DNA from: CAYRYU01 sp964428355
GTDB taxonomy: Bacteria; Muiribacteriota; Ozemobacteria; Ozemobacterales; Ozemobacteraceae
NCBI GenBank assembly: GCA_964428355.1
Contig: CAYRYU010000051.1
Coordinates: forward strand, 1-50,110
Length of the DNA: 50,110 nt
Reading direction: 5' to 3'
Position numbers and translations under genes: made by a program. The notes under the pieces were generated by a model. It was not told the origin of the DNA, ran no database searches, and saw only the letters and a program-made list of their open reading frames with translations. Positions 9,678 through 18,097 of the stretch are shown here, one piece after another (position 1 is the first letter of the stretch; the number at the start of each line of letters is the position of its first letter).

Positions 9678-10912
9678 GGTTTTTGCTCCCCGTGTTTTCG
9701 TGGCTGGAGGGATTTTTCGCAAGGTTCTTCCGAAGGATACGGGCGGGGGTGATACTGGCTGTTCTGATGCCGGTTTTTTCCGCAACTGCCTCCGACGATG
9801 TCACCTGGGAAAAGGGCTACACCGGCGGCGCGGGTGGGTTTTCCAACCCTGCGGTGGAGAATGTCCCCGAGGTATTCGGCCGGATCACTTCGGAAACCTC
9901 GAGACTGCGGTTTTTCAGGAGAAGTCCGAACGGAGAGGTGCTCGTTCCCGACATCTATTCCGTCTCCCGGGAGCAGGCCGCCATGGATGGAATTGCCCAG
10001 AAAGCCGGTTTCAAGGGGCCTTTTGCCATGTCGAACCATTTCCAGTCCGCCAAACTGATCTCCAACTCCTCAGGATCATGTCCCCTGTTCCTTTTCACTG
10101 CCGGGGACAAGCCGGGGCGGACGGCCCACCTCTTCCTGGCCGGGGTCTGGGCCGAAACCGTGGGAATCGGCTCGGAAAGCGTTCGCCTTGGGTCGGTTCT
10201 CAGGAAGTTCGAAGTCAGCCGCGGGGACTTCTGGCATGCGGGAGGGATGGATGTGTCTGGGAAAATTCTTGCTTTTCCACTTGAAGCCTTGAGCCGGAAC
10301 CCGGTTGATTCCAGGATCGTGTTCTACTCCATTCAGGACCCCTTCAACCCTGTCAAGTTGGGCCTGGAAATCGAGATTCCCGGTTCCCATTGCATGGCGG
10401 TTGCGATGACGCGGCTCGAAGACGGGCATTTTCTGCTCGTTTCCTTCTGGAAAACGTTCGATTTCTTCCTTTCCCGCTCCAGACGGATCGAGGAGGGCTT
10501 TTTCCCGGTTGCCTCCGTTCCCTGCCCTGAAGCCCACCCGAGCACTCCCGGGGCGCTACCCCCCATCAGCGGGGGCTTCCAGAACATCAGTCTGATCAAC
10601 GACCGGGACGGCCGGATCTTCCTTGTGGGCGCTTTTAATCCCCTTGTCACCTCGCCGGTCCTGAGCGGGGACAACGTTCTCAGTTTGTTCCAGGTCCGTT
10701 TTTCGCGGAACGGTGGAAAGGTTGAACTGGTTCCCGTCCAGGAAATGAAGTGTGATTGCGGTCCGGGCGACTGGTATGGGAACTTCAACGCGGGCGCCAC
10801 CGTTTCAGCGGTTGATTCCGGGCATCTGGCCTGTTTCGCCGTCTACCACTGGCTGGTGGACCGGGATTTCATCTCCTGCTCCCTATTCTCGAGCGATCCG
10901 ATTTCCCATTGA
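9674..10912 (+). CDS. Secreted protein of unknown function, propeller-like
   Basis: 412 residues; GTG start in a GTGA overlap with the HEAT gene. The N-terminus is long and basic (FFARFFRRIR), then a hydrophobic stretch ends at FSATA, a likely signal peptide. The mature part has repeating strand-turn segments (VFYSIQDPFNPVKLG, IFLVGAFNPLV, HLACFAVYHWLVD) that recall LVIVD-type beta-propellers; this is weak pattern evidence. Four Cys residues occur late in the chain (a C-D-C motif near CDCGPGDWYGN). It belongs to the pilin-HEAT operon and has no visible counterpart in the second module. Confidence 0.6.
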   Translation: MRFLLPVFSWLEGFFARFFRRIRAGVILAVLMPVFSATASDDVTWEKGYTGGAGGFSNPAVENVPEVFGRITSETSRLRFFRRSPNGEVLVPDIYSVSREQAAMDGIAQKAGFKGPFAMSNHFQSAKLISNSSGSCPLFLFTAGDKPGRTAHLFLAGVWAETVGIGSESVRLGSVLRKFEVSRGDFWHAGGMDVSGKILAFPLEALSRNPVDSRIVFYSIQDPFNPVKLGLEIEIPGSHCMAVAMTRLEDGHFLLVSFWKTFDFFLSRSRRIEEGFFPVASVPCPEAHPSTPGALPPISGGFQNISLINDRDGRIFLVGAFNPLVTSPVLSGDNVLSLFQVRFSRNGGKVELVPVQEMKCDCGPGDWYGNFNAGATVSAVDSGHLACFAVYHWLVDRDFISCSLFSSDPISH

Positions 10913-11095
10913 CCTGGAAGCCCTCTTCGCCCGGCAAAAGGGGTCCTAGACCCCGGTTTCGAAAAACAGAAAGACCGGGATGGACAAACCGGTCCAGGTA
11001 AGGATATCCTTTTCCCGGTGCCTGGGTTGACCCTCCCATTCCGGAGGGAGTTGTATCCATCAACCGCGAGCAAGAGCGGATTTCGGGAGAGAAAC

Positions 11096-11476
11096 ATGGA
11101 TTCATTCCAGATTGACAAGCGGGTGGTCGACGGGATCGTCGTTTATTCGGTGAAGGGATACTTCTCATCGGACGCGGGGAATGAAATCTACGATTCGCTC
11201 GATGGCTTTCACGCCCAGGGGATCAAGGTCTACGTCCTGGATTTCAGCGATTGCCAGGTGATAAACAGCACCGGAATTTCCGTTTTGCTCGACATCCACG
11301 TCCGGGTTCGCGAGGACTGGAAGCATGAGCTCTACTTCGACGGGCTGAACGAGGTCTATTTCCAAACCCTCCGGATGACGGGGCTGATGACGAATGAGGA
11401 CCGGTTTCTCCTGCATCAGAAGTATCCGAATCTGAAAAAGAGCGCGGCTCCCAAGCCGTTCAAACTCAGGCTCTGA
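11096..11476 (+). CDS. STAS-domain protein (anti-sigma factor antagonist type), paralogue 1
   Basis: 126 residues; ATG 11096 has GGGAGAG upstream. A single STAS domain fills the chain: strand VVYSVKGYF, helix with D-A-G-N-E, strand VYVLDFSDC, then the loop INSTGISVLLDI. Ser58 occupies the position phosphorylated in SpoIIAA-type antagonists, but the usual Asp before it is Asn. Such proteins bind a serine kinase/anti-sigma partner or act inside transport or scaffold complexes. No HPK/RsbW-like kinase is nearby, so the partner is unknown. It follows the HEAT operon, as its paralogue at 40044 follows the other HEAT gene. Confidence 0.85.
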   Translation: MDSFQIDKRVVDGIVVYSVKGYFSSDAGNEIYDSLDGFHAQGIKVYVLDFSDCQVINSTGISVLLDIHVRVREDWKHELYFDGLNEVYFQTLRMTGLMTNEDRFLLHQKYPNLKKSAAPKPFKLRL

Positions 11477-11557
11477 AGATCCCCCTTCCATTGCCCTGAT
11501 GTAAAGATCCTGGTTTTTGGGGGTCGCTCAGGGGTATCATCTTCCCACAGAGAGGAT

Positions 11558-11582
11558 CGGGTTGCCCGACAACCCGGTTTTT
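11558..11582 (+). terminator. Rho-independent terminator after STAS gene 1
   Basis: A 7-bp stem CGGGTTG/CAACCCG with a 5-base loop is followed by GTTTTT. It closes the prepilin-HEAT-STAS module and isolates the next lipoprotein gene. Confidence 0.75.
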
Positions 11583-11622
11583 GGCCCTTTGCTCTCCAAT
11601 ATCATCAGGAGGTTGAAGCGGG

Positions 11623-13635
11623 GTGGGGAAGGTTCGCATCGAGGTTCTTGCTTGGTCCTTGTTCGTCATGTTTCTTGGAGTAAACCTGATTTTGGGGTGC
11701 CGGCTTGGGGGAAACTATGGAGCCGGCGAGGTTGGCCCCCAGACAGGTGGCCAAGGGGAATCCGATGGCCAAACGGGCGGCTCCGCGAGCCTTCAGGTCG
11801 TGATTTCCCTTCCAAGCCCTGGAACCCAAGGTGTCAGCGCAACGAGGGCTCCGGCGGTTCTTGCGGATGAAACTGCCTCCCCGTCCGTGGCGTTCGGAAT
11901 CACGCTGCTGGATTCTTCGAAAACCGACAATCCGGCAACAAGGGTTTCGAAAACCATTCAGGTAGATGCCAAGGGTCAGGCATCGGCGACTTTTTCCGGT
12001 TTTCCCGTCTTCCCTGTTCTGGTTCGGGCGATAGTGAGCGGAGGCAAGATAGGAAGCTTCACGGATTTCCAAGGTGCCCTCGACCTCAAGAACGGAACCA
12101 ACACCATCGTCCTCGAACCGACGGGGTTGCGCAGCCGTGGGGATGTCCTTGCGGTGGTGATCGACCGTCTTTCGGCCTCGGGAACGCTCCTCGCCCTGGC
12201 TCCCGTTCCACTCGTCGCCGGGGTCGCCTCCCTGGTCTCCGGTATCGACCTCGCTCAACCTGCCGTCTACGATATAGCGTTCGCCCATGTGGCAAACGCG
12301 ATCAGCAATGGTACCGCCTTCACCCCTGATGTGAGCCTGCTGATCGGCGCGCCCACCGGAACCGATATTGCCAGGCTCCTTTGCGTGAACAGCGGGCCCA
12401 CACCGGTCGGTGAGGAAGGAAATGCCGACGTGACGACGCGTTATCAGCAGATCGGGGTCGAGGAGATCCGGATCCACGATTACTACGGCCCTCTCGACAT
12501 GGCCACCATCTACCGGGACCATTCGGCCGATCCCGCATCCGCCTCTTCATACGACTTCAGCGTAAGCGACCAGTATTACCGGAAGATTGTCGACGGAGGG
12601 TTCAAGGTCTATTTCCGGATAGGTGATTCGTACAACCCCGGTGCCGGCTACCCTGTTCCGGCGCAACGGAGGCCGACGAACTACGTGAACTACATCAAAG
12701 CCGCGATCGAGGTGGTCCGGCATTACGACGACCCTGCCAGGTGGGGAAGACGGCCGATCGACAAGGTCGAAATCTGGAACGAGCCTGACTTCATCCAGTT
12801 CTGGGACGGATCGGTAATCGAGTTCATCAACTTCTTCGCATCCTCCGCGGTTGCTTTGAAAGCTGCTTTCCCCAACCTCGAGATCGGAGGCCCCGGATTC
12901 ACCCAGAACGCGGCAAACACCAGTTCCGGCCGCGCACAGCTCGAGGCATTCCTGGGGGAGATCTCCCGCCGGTCAGTTCCGCTCGATTTCTTCTCCTGGC
13001 ACATGTATTCCAACGATCCCGCCCAGTTTGCGAGCGCGGCAGCATTTTTCCGAAGCCGGCTGGACGCCTACGGATACACGGCAACCGCCATCCACAACAC
13101 TGAGTATCATACGGACACCTATGGGGTGGACGATGTCGAGGCGTTGAAGTTGCGCGCCATGGGAAAGGGAGCAGCCCTGGTAACCGCGACCTGGATCGAG
13201 TTCCAGAAGGCTGGAATGGCCCAGGCCTGCTTCTTCCGCGGAAACGACACAAACATCAATGTTCCCTCGTTCTATGGGCTCTGTTATGCCGACGGGAAAC
13301 TCAAGAAGACAGGGGATGCGTTCGGGTTGTGGAGTGTCATGTGCGATTATCCGAAACGTCTGGAACTGGTCGCCTCGTCATCCGGAGTGGCCAGTTTCTC
13401 GGTGCTCGCGGGAAGCCGCTCCGATGGGGGGATGGCATTGCTCGTGGCCAACTTCGGGAAAACTCCGCGGACCTGGAGCCCAACCGTGGCTTCCGGAAGC
13501 GATCTTCTTGGAGGCTTCAGCATTACGCTTCGGACCGTGAGCGACACCTCATCCGGGATCCAGACACCGGTTGTTTCGCTGCCGATTACCTCCCCGGAAT
13601 ACTCGGTTCAGCTCCTGACCCTGGCGAACAAGTGA
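11623..13635 (+). CDS. Lipoprotein with shared N-terminal module and GH39-like glycosidase domain
   Basis: 670 residues; GTG start with AGGAGG ten bases upstream. The signal ends LILGC, so Cys26 is the lipid site. Residues about 50-165 are the module shared with the proteins at 1 and 21922 (here GALDLKNGTN). From about 250 the chain reads like a clan GH-A TIM barrel close to GH39: EIRIHDYYG, a G-x-K-V-Y-F-R-I strand, then IWNEPDF with Glu387 as likely acid/base, and HNTEYH with Glu494 as likely nucleophile. A C-terminal beta-sandwich (about 580-670) ends the chain, as in GH39 xylosidase/iduronidase relatives. Substrate cannot be told. Probably surface-anchored polysaccharide or exopolysaccharide processing. 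Confidence 0.75.
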   Translation: MGKVRIEVLAWSLFVMFLGVNLILGCRLGGNYGAGEVGPQTGGQGESDGQTGGSASLQVVISLPSPGTQGVSATRAPAVLADETASPSVAFGITLLDSSKTDNPATRVSKTIQVDAKGQASATFSGFPVFPVLVRAIVSGGKIGSFTDFQGALDLKNGTNTIVLEPTGLRSRGDVLAVVIDRLSASGTLLALAPVPLVAGVASLVSGIDLAQPAVYDIAFAHVANAISNGTAFTPDVSLLIGAPTGTDIARLLCVNSGPTPVGEEGNADVTTRYQQIGVEEIRIHDYYGPLDMATIYRDHSADPASASSYDFSVSDQYYRKIVDGGFKVYFRIGDSYNPGAGYPVPAQRRPTNYVNYIKAAIEVVRHYDDPARWGRRPIDKVEIWNEPDFIQFWDGSVIEFINFFASSAVALKAAFPNLEIGGPGFTQNAANTSSGRAQLEAFLGEISRRSVPLDFFSWHMYSNDPAQFASAAAFFRSRLDAYGYTATAIHNTEYHTDTYGVDDVEALKLRAMGKGAALVTATWIEFQKAGMAQACFFRGNDTNINVPSFYGLCYADGKLKKTGDAFGLWSVMCDYPKRLELVASSSGVASFSVLAGSRSDGGMALLVANFGKTPRTWSPTVASGSDLLGGFSITLRTVSDTSSGIQTPVVSLPITSPEYSVQLLTLANK

Positions 13636-13730
13636 AATCCGGTACCGGGGGGGGGGAAATTTGTAACCTTGGCCCCTGAAGCGCAAAAAGAGTAATTGAA
13701 GCCGCATTTTTCGTGTTAATGGAGGAAACT

Positions 13731-15512
13731 ATGCGAGGGAAGCTGATTGCCCTTCAATTGATCGTCCTTTCCGGTTTTCTGTTTTCCGCCGCCGATTCGG
13801 TTCACGCGAAGAGCGCGTTGGACCTTCTCAAACAGCACAAGATCACGGGGGAATCCGGAGCTTCGTCTTCAGGATCGACGGCGGGGAAACCCGCATCATC
13901 CGAAAAAACTGACGGTTTCACCGTCGGTTACTACATCGAGCCCTCGACCGACGGGATCAACACAATCGACTTCGACGGGCTGAAAAAAATCGGGATAACC
14001 GATATCTACGTGAGGGCCACGACCGACGGCAGCTGCGGCGTGAAGTATACCGGGCTTCCGCAGTGGAAGAAACGTGCCGATGCCGCAGGCTTGAGGATCC
14101 ACGCCTGGGTCTGGGATGGCTTCTACGGGAACTATGCCAAAGCCGTTGCTGAAATGGGAATCAACATTCTCATCGACATGGAAACATACAACATGACCAG
14201 CAAGCTGAGCCAGCTGAAGAACATCAGGGAAAATTCCCCGGGGAAGATCTTCACCGTCTGCGCCAAAGCCGAAGGTTTGGACGGTTCGCAGGAGTATGCC
14301 AAGGTCAGCCAATACTGTGACTACATCAGCCCCATGTTGTACAAGGGAGATTACGGTCTTACCCTGGAAAGCATGAAGTCTTTCGCCAAGAAACAGGGTG
14401 AAAAATACCCCATCGTGATGTCACTTGAAACCTACGAGTCGGACCGGAACCCCGTGCCCAAAAGCACCGCCTCGATACTTGCCGAGATCGAAGCCGTTCG
14501 ACCCTACTGCAAGGGAGTGATCCTGTTCCGATACGGAAACGTTTCGAAATTTGCCGGCGGTGTGCCCAATGTTTCCGGCTCCTCTTCCTCATCGAACAAA
14601 AAGGATGAAACGACCACATCTTCCTCGAATTCGACGACCCTGAAGCGTGTTCCCCAGGATGACACTTCCCAGGACAAGGAACTCGTGAAGAACCTTCAAA
14701 GGGCCTTGCAGGAAAATGGTTATTACGTCGATCTGCCCATCGACGGCTGGTTCGGCCCCGAAACCGAGGAAGCGGTAAAGGCTTTTCAGAAAGCCCAGGG
14801 TCTGGAAGAAACCGGCGAGGCGGATGGTGCTCTCCAGAAAAAGCTGGAGGGTGGTTCGTCGGCGAGCCTGAAAGAGGTTCCCCAGGACGACACGACCCAG
14901 GACAGGGAACTCGTGAAGGAGCTTCAAAAGAACCTTCAGGACAACGGATTCTATATCAATCTTCCCATCGACGGCTGGTTCGGTCCCGAGACCGCGGAAG
15001 CCGTGAAGGCCTTTCAGAAGGAACATGGCATGGAAACCACCGGTGTCGCCGATGCGGCCTGTCAGAAAAAACTGAGTTCCCCCAAGAAGACCTCATCGTC
15101 TTCATCTTCTTCATCCTCTTCGTCCTCTTCATCCGCCGTTTCCGGGAACATCCAGGCAAAGATCGACGCTCTCGGGAAGGAGGAGGCGAAGTTCGAGGAC
15201 AGGCAGAATGTCTGCTCCGATGGCGATCAGATGCAGCGTCTCGGATACGGGGACTGCTGGGCAGACGCAGAATGGCTGTATGACAGACTCTCCGCGATGG
15301 GGGTAAAGGTCCGGATAATGGCGTATCAGGGCGGAGGGTCAGGTGTGGGTTACCGCCACACCTGGATCCAGATCAATACCGGAAACGGCTGGAAAGAGTG
15401 GCCGTACAAGGCTTACAAATCGCAGCATTTCGGAGATGTGAACTGCGGGACTCCTTATGTCCTGATCGGCCCGGGACAAAAGAAAGCCGATATCCTGAGC
15501 ACCGGCTACTGA
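13731..15512 (+). CDS. Exported multidomain cell-wall hydrolase-like protein: TIM-barrel-like, two PG-binding domains, Cys-peptidase-like domain
   Basis: 593 residues; ATG 13731 has GGAGG upstream and a signal peptide ending VHA. Residues about 60-285 (GYYIEPSTDG, DIYVRATTDG, RIHAWVWDG) look like a putative glycosidase barrel. Two near-identical peptidoglycan-binding-1 domains follow (about 312-370 and 388-445, each with PIDGWFGPET). A 15-residue poly-Ser linker then leads to a C-terminal domain with Cys509 in GYGDCWADAEWLYDRL and His543 in GYRHTWIQ, matching papain/transglutaminase-like peptidases seen beside pseudomurein-type repeats in methanogens. The tandem repeat at DNA level (14641-14850 versus 14869-15078) indicates a recent domain duplication. 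Likely periplasmic or secreted; the target bond is unknown. Confidence 0.75.
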   Translation: MRGKLIALQLIVLSGFLFSAADSVHAKSALDLLKQHKITGESGASSSGSTAGKPASSEKTDGFTVGYYIEPSTDGINTIDFDGLKKIGITDIYVRATTDGSCGVKYTGLPQWKKRADAAGLRIHAWVWDGFYGNYAKAVAEMGINILIDMETYNMTSKLSQLKNIRENSPGKIFTVCAKAEGLDGSQEYAKVSQYCDYISPMLYKGDYGLTLESMKSFAKKQGEKYPIVMSLETYESDRNPVPKSTASILAEIEAVRPYCKGVILFRYGNVSKFAGGVPNVSGSSSSSNKKDETTTSSSNSTTLKRVPQDDTSQDKELVKNLQRALQENGYYVDLPIDGWFGPETEEAVKAFQKAQGLEETGEADGALQKKLEGGSSASLKEVPQDDTTQDRELVKELQKNLQDNGFYINLPIDGWFGPETAEAVKAFQKEHGMETTGVADAACQKKLSSPKKTSSSSSSSSSSSSSSAVSGNIQAKIDALGKEEAKFEDRQNVCSDGDQMQRLGYGDCWADAEWLYDRLSAMGVKVRIMAYQGGGSGVGYRHTWIQINTGNGWKEWPYKAYKSQHFGDVNCGTPYVLIGPGQKKADILSTGY

Positions 15513-15626
15513 GCTTTCGCAAATAAGAGGCATAGGAATGGCTTCATGCCGCTCCTGTGCCTCCTGCTTTCGGCTGCCCTTCCCGCGGACCGTCCCCCCG
15601 GGCTTTCACCCCGGTGAAGGGCGGTC

Positions 15627-16247
15627 TCAGAAATCGATCTTCCGGGCGGCGGCAACGGTTTCCGAGAGCTTCTTTTCCGCGGTTTCAGGACCCGCCCCGA
15701 GCATTGGTTGGGCGGAAAGGAAGACTGGATCAGGGATTCCAATGAAGCCGAGCATCGTCCGGAGGGTGGGCTCCAGCATGTCCATGGCTTTTGCGGGGCC
15801 CTCCGAGTAATCGCCGCCCCTGGAGTTCGCCACGATGACCCGCTTCCCCTTTGCAAGACCTTCCGGTCCGGTTTCGGTGTAGCGGAAAAGGTGGCGGGGC
15901 TGGATGATTACGTCGAAGTAGTGCTTCAGAACATACGGTATCCCGAAATTCCACATCGGAGTGCTGATCAAGACGATGTCGGCGGCCTTGAAACGCTCTA
16001 CCTGCCGGAGGATCGGCTCCCAGGCCGGACGGGTCTCCTCATCCAGTTCCTTTCCGCTGAGAAGCCGGTATTTTCCGTCGGTCGCTTTCAGAGTGATAGG
16101 GGGAAGGTCCTCGGCGAAAAGATCGAGTGTGTCCACCTTTCCGTCGGGATGAAGTTCCCTGAAGCGGTTCAGGACCTCTCGGGAGATCTTGAGTGTGTTC
16201 GAAACTTCCCCGCGTGGGGAGGCGATTATATGCAGCAGGGTTTTCAT
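15627..16247 (-). CDS. azoR: FMN-dependent NADH-azoreductase / quinone reductase
   Basis: 206 residues, full family length, with AAGGAGG before ATG 16247. Flavodoxin-fold features: strand LLHIIASPRGE with SNT phosphate-binding loop, STPMWNFGIPYVLKHYFD (the flavin/subunit contact typical of AzoR), and NSRGGDYSEG in the second FMN-binding loop. Family enzymes use NADH to reduce azo dyes and, more relevantly, quinones by two electrons, limiting quinone and thiol stress. It is 30 bases downstream of a MarR regulator in one operon, the usual arrangement for a quinone- or disulfide-sensing switch. Cytoplasmic dimer. Confidence 0.9.
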   Translation of the reverse strand: MKTLLHIIASPRGEVSNTLKISREVLNRFRELHPDGKVDTLDLFAEDLPPITLKATDGKYRLLSGKELDEETRPAWEPILRQVERFKAADIVLISTPMWNFGIPYVLKHYFDVIIQPRHLFRYTETGPEGLAKGKRVIVANSRGGDYSEGPAKAMDMLEPTLRTMLGFIGIPDPVFLSAQPMLGAGPETAEKKLSETVAAARKIDF

Positions 16248-16277
16248 GGTTTTCCTCCTTCGGTTTTTTCGTGTCGA

Positions 16278-16751
16278 TCATCGGGCCGAGACTGAACCAT
16301 CCGATTCCTCGAGCCCACGGCCGAGTTTCCGGCACAACCCGGCGAGGGCGGCTTGTTCGGACGCGGTCAGAATGGACATCACATTACGGATTCCGCGAAC
16401 GTGGTCGGGAAGTATGCTCTCGAACAGGGAATGCCCGGATTGCGTCAGGGCGACAGGGCGTTTTCTCCGGTCCGGGGTCGGGAAGCGCTTCACCAGGCCG
16501 TCCCGTTCGAGGTTGTCGATAACCGTTGTCAGGTTTCCGGCGGTTTTCAGGATCTTCCTTCCGAGTTCCCCCGGTGTCAGCGGCCCCAGATGGAAGAGCG
16601 CATCAAGAACCGCGAACTGGCTCTCGGTCAACCCCGCCGCTTCCATGGCGGCCCTGGTGTACCGCCCAACGCTTCCGGCAGCCCTGATCAGCTTGATGAA
16701 GGTATCGAGCGCCTGGACATCCAGCGGGTCACCGAAGAAATGCGTTCCCAT
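16278..16751 (-). CDS. MarR-family transcriptional regulator of the azoreductase
   Basis: 157 residues from ATG 16751 (AAAGGAG nine bases upstream). The winged helix-turn-helix is clear: LTESQFAVLDALFHLGPLTPGELGRKI, then NLTTVIDNLERDGLVKR and the wing PDRRKRPVALTQSG. No Cys is present, so a YodB/OhrR-style thiol switch is unlikely and ligand binding is more plausible. Auto-repression with azoR is inferred from the palindrome over the upstream -10. Confidence 0.92.
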   Translation of the reverse strand: MGTHFFGDPLDVQALDTFIKLIRAAGSVGRYTRAAMEAAGLTESQFAVLDALFHLGPLTPGELGRKILKTAGNLTTVIDNLERDGLVKRFPTPDRRKRPVALTQSGHSLFESILPDHVRGIRNVMSILTASEQAALAGLCRKLGRGLEESDGSVSAR

Positions 16752-16761
16752 GTAGAACTCC

Positions 16762-16798
16762 TTTAATATTAAAATATTCAAATTCGAAATAAAGTCAA
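16762..16798 (-). promoter_or_regulatory. Promoter and candidate MarR operator
   Basis: On the minus strand TTGACT (16793-16798) is followed after 16 bases by TATTTT (16771-16776). A perfect 12-base palindrome TTTAATATTAAA (16762-16773) overlaps the downstream edge of the -10, the expected place for a MarR repressor site. Confidence 0.6.
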
Positions 16799-16842
16799 GG
16801 AGTTGGGTTGCGTTTGGAAGAAGATCGCTCCGGATGGTGGTT

Positions 16843-17520
16843 CTATCCGACCCTGTTGGTGCGTTCCAGGAAATCGATCGCATTGATCGTCGAGGCGATG
16901 CAGACCCCGCCGATCGATTCGGCTTTCAGAGCCAGTTCGGAAGGGAACCTGGAAAGGTCTCCGGTGGCTTTCACTTCACGGAGGGTTCGCAGGTCGGAGG
17001 AGAAAATCCTGGAATAGCTTGCGGTTTTTTCCGGAAAGAGGTCGAAACCCGCGTGGATGCGCACCCAGAGATTTCCCATGGCCATTTCTTCCTGGTTCCC
17101 GTAGGGGGTATTTCCCTTGTAGTGGGCGGTTCCCAGGGTCATCGAGAAAAGGATGACAGAAAACCTCATGCGCCCGGTTTCCAGGTGATCGGCAACCCCC
17201 AGCTTTCGTGAAAACAACGATTCGACGAGGAAAACCACGGGATCGTGCGAGTTTTTTTCCCCGGAAATCGGCTCCAGCGGACAGAAAAATGCGGATGGGG
17301 TTTTCTCGGCGGGTTCGGACGATTGCAGGAGGTTTTCCAAGATCAGCTCGGGTATCCTCTGGGTGGGGACGCTCACGACATTCGGGTGGGTGGGGTTCGT
17401 TTCAGGGTTCCTGACGGCAAGCAGGATGCGGTCGTCGAGTGAGAACGGGGAATCCTCGGAAGAATCGATGATGGAAAGCGCAATGACCGGGGCGCCGGAG
17501 ATCCTCGGGTGGATGGGCAT
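16843..17520 (-). CDS. Uncharacterised cytoplasmic protein, possibly Nudix-fold without a Nudix box
   Basis: 225 residues from ATG 17520, chosen because CGGAG precedes it and the promoter seems to start transcription at or after the other candidate, ATG 17553. The N-terminus (PVIALSIIDS, DDRILLAVRNPETN, NVVSVPTQRIPE) is reminiscent of Nudix-fold proteins, but the GX5EX7REUXEEXGU box is absent. No signal peptide or membrane helix. The last 40 residues include GGVCIASTINAIDFL. It has its own promoter and is divergent from a true Nudix gene; the pairing suggests a related nucleotide or coenzyme role, which is speculation. Confidence 0.55.
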   Translation of the reverse strand: MPIHPRISGAPVIALSIIDSSEDSPFSLDDRILLAVRNPETNPTHPNVVSVPTQRIPELILENLLQSSEPAEKTPSAFFCPLEPISGEKNSHDPVVFLVESLFSRKLGVADHLETGRMRFSVILFSMTLGTAHYKGNTPYGNQEEMAMGNLWVRIHAGFDLFPEKTASYSRIFSSDLRTLREVKATGDLSRFPSELALKAESIGGVCIASTINAIDFLERTNRVG

Positions 17521-17557
17521 CAGGGGAACACTCCGAAAAAGTGATGGCTCCATGCGG

Positions 17558-17587
17558 AGTATATCGGTGGGGGGGCGGGCAGGTCAA
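17558..17587 (-). promoter_or_regulatory. Sigma-70-type promoter
   Basis: Minus strand TTGACC, 18-base spacer, TATACT. The start point would fall within the ATG at 17551-17553, which supports ATG 17520 as the working start codon. Confidence 0.6.
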
Positions 17588-17593
17588 GGTTTC

Positions 17594-17622
17594 TTGAAGT
17601 CCTGAAGGAAAGGGAATATCAT
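17594..17622 (+). promoter_or_regulatory. Sigma-70-type promoter of the Nudix-MATE operon
   Basis: TTGAAG, 17-base spacer, TATCAT, about 46 bases before the Nudix start. It lies immediately beside the divergent promoter of the unknown gene, so the two may be co-regulated. Confidence 0.55.
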
Positions 17623-17668
17623 CGGTCACACTACTTCGGGGGGGATCTCGGGGAAAAGGGGAATCGCT

Positions 17669-18097
17669 TTGGACGGAAACCGTCACCCAGTGCCTGGAAC
17701 AATTCGTGCCGCGATCGCGGTCGTGATACGGGAAGGGCGTGTTCTTGTCCAGAGGCGACTTCGTCGCGGCAGGAAGGTTTTCGAGTTCCCGGGAGGGAAA
17801 TGCGAGCCTGGCGAAGGTTTCCTCGAAGCCGCCCAACGTGAACTCTGCGAGGAAACGGGGCTGACCGGAACCCGACCGATCGGGGAGCCGGTTTCCTTTG
17901 GAGGAGGGGAAGGTTTTTCCCTGGCATTCGTTCCTCTTCTTCTCGAGTCGGCTGCGGAGCCCTACCAGACCGATCCGCGGCGGGAGCAGGAGTTCCACTG
18001 GTTCAGCCCCGAGGAGATACCCCTTGCCGATTTTCATTCCGCCGACCGACGGTTCATCGAGGAGAGGCTTCCCGGGCTTTGCGGTGGCAAGGTGTGA
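17669..18097 (+). CDS. MutT-like Nudix hydrolase
   Basis: 142 residues. The Nudix box is complete: GGKCEPGEGFLEAAQREL followed by CEETGL (about 47-69), preceded by VLVQRRLRRGRKVFEFPGG as in MutT/8-oxo-dGTP pyrophosphatases. The start is a TTG with AAGGGGA upstream; GTG 17690 is an alternative. The family cleaves X-diphosphate bonds in nucleoside diphosphates linked to other groups; MutT-type house-cleaning is most likely. It overlaps the MATE gene by 4 bases (GTGA), so the two are co-translated. Confidence 0.88.
   Translation: MDGNRHPVPGTIRAAIAVVIREGRVLVQRRLRRGRKVFEFPGGKCEPGEGFLEAAQRELCEETGLTGTRPIGEPVSFGGGEGFSLAFVPLLLESAAEPYQTDPRREQEFHWFSPEEIPLADFHSADRRFIEERLPGLCGGKV

Noticed and set aside
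7625..10039. 804-codon open frame antisense to the HEAT gene
   Set aside because: It runs fully opposite the HEAT protein, is extremely Ser/Arg-rich, and has no domain; it is a by-product of GC-rich codon use.
15094..15140. Simple-sequence repeat TCN as a separate repeat element
   Set aside because: It encodes the poly-Ser linker between domains of the cell-wall protein, so it is explained by the gene.
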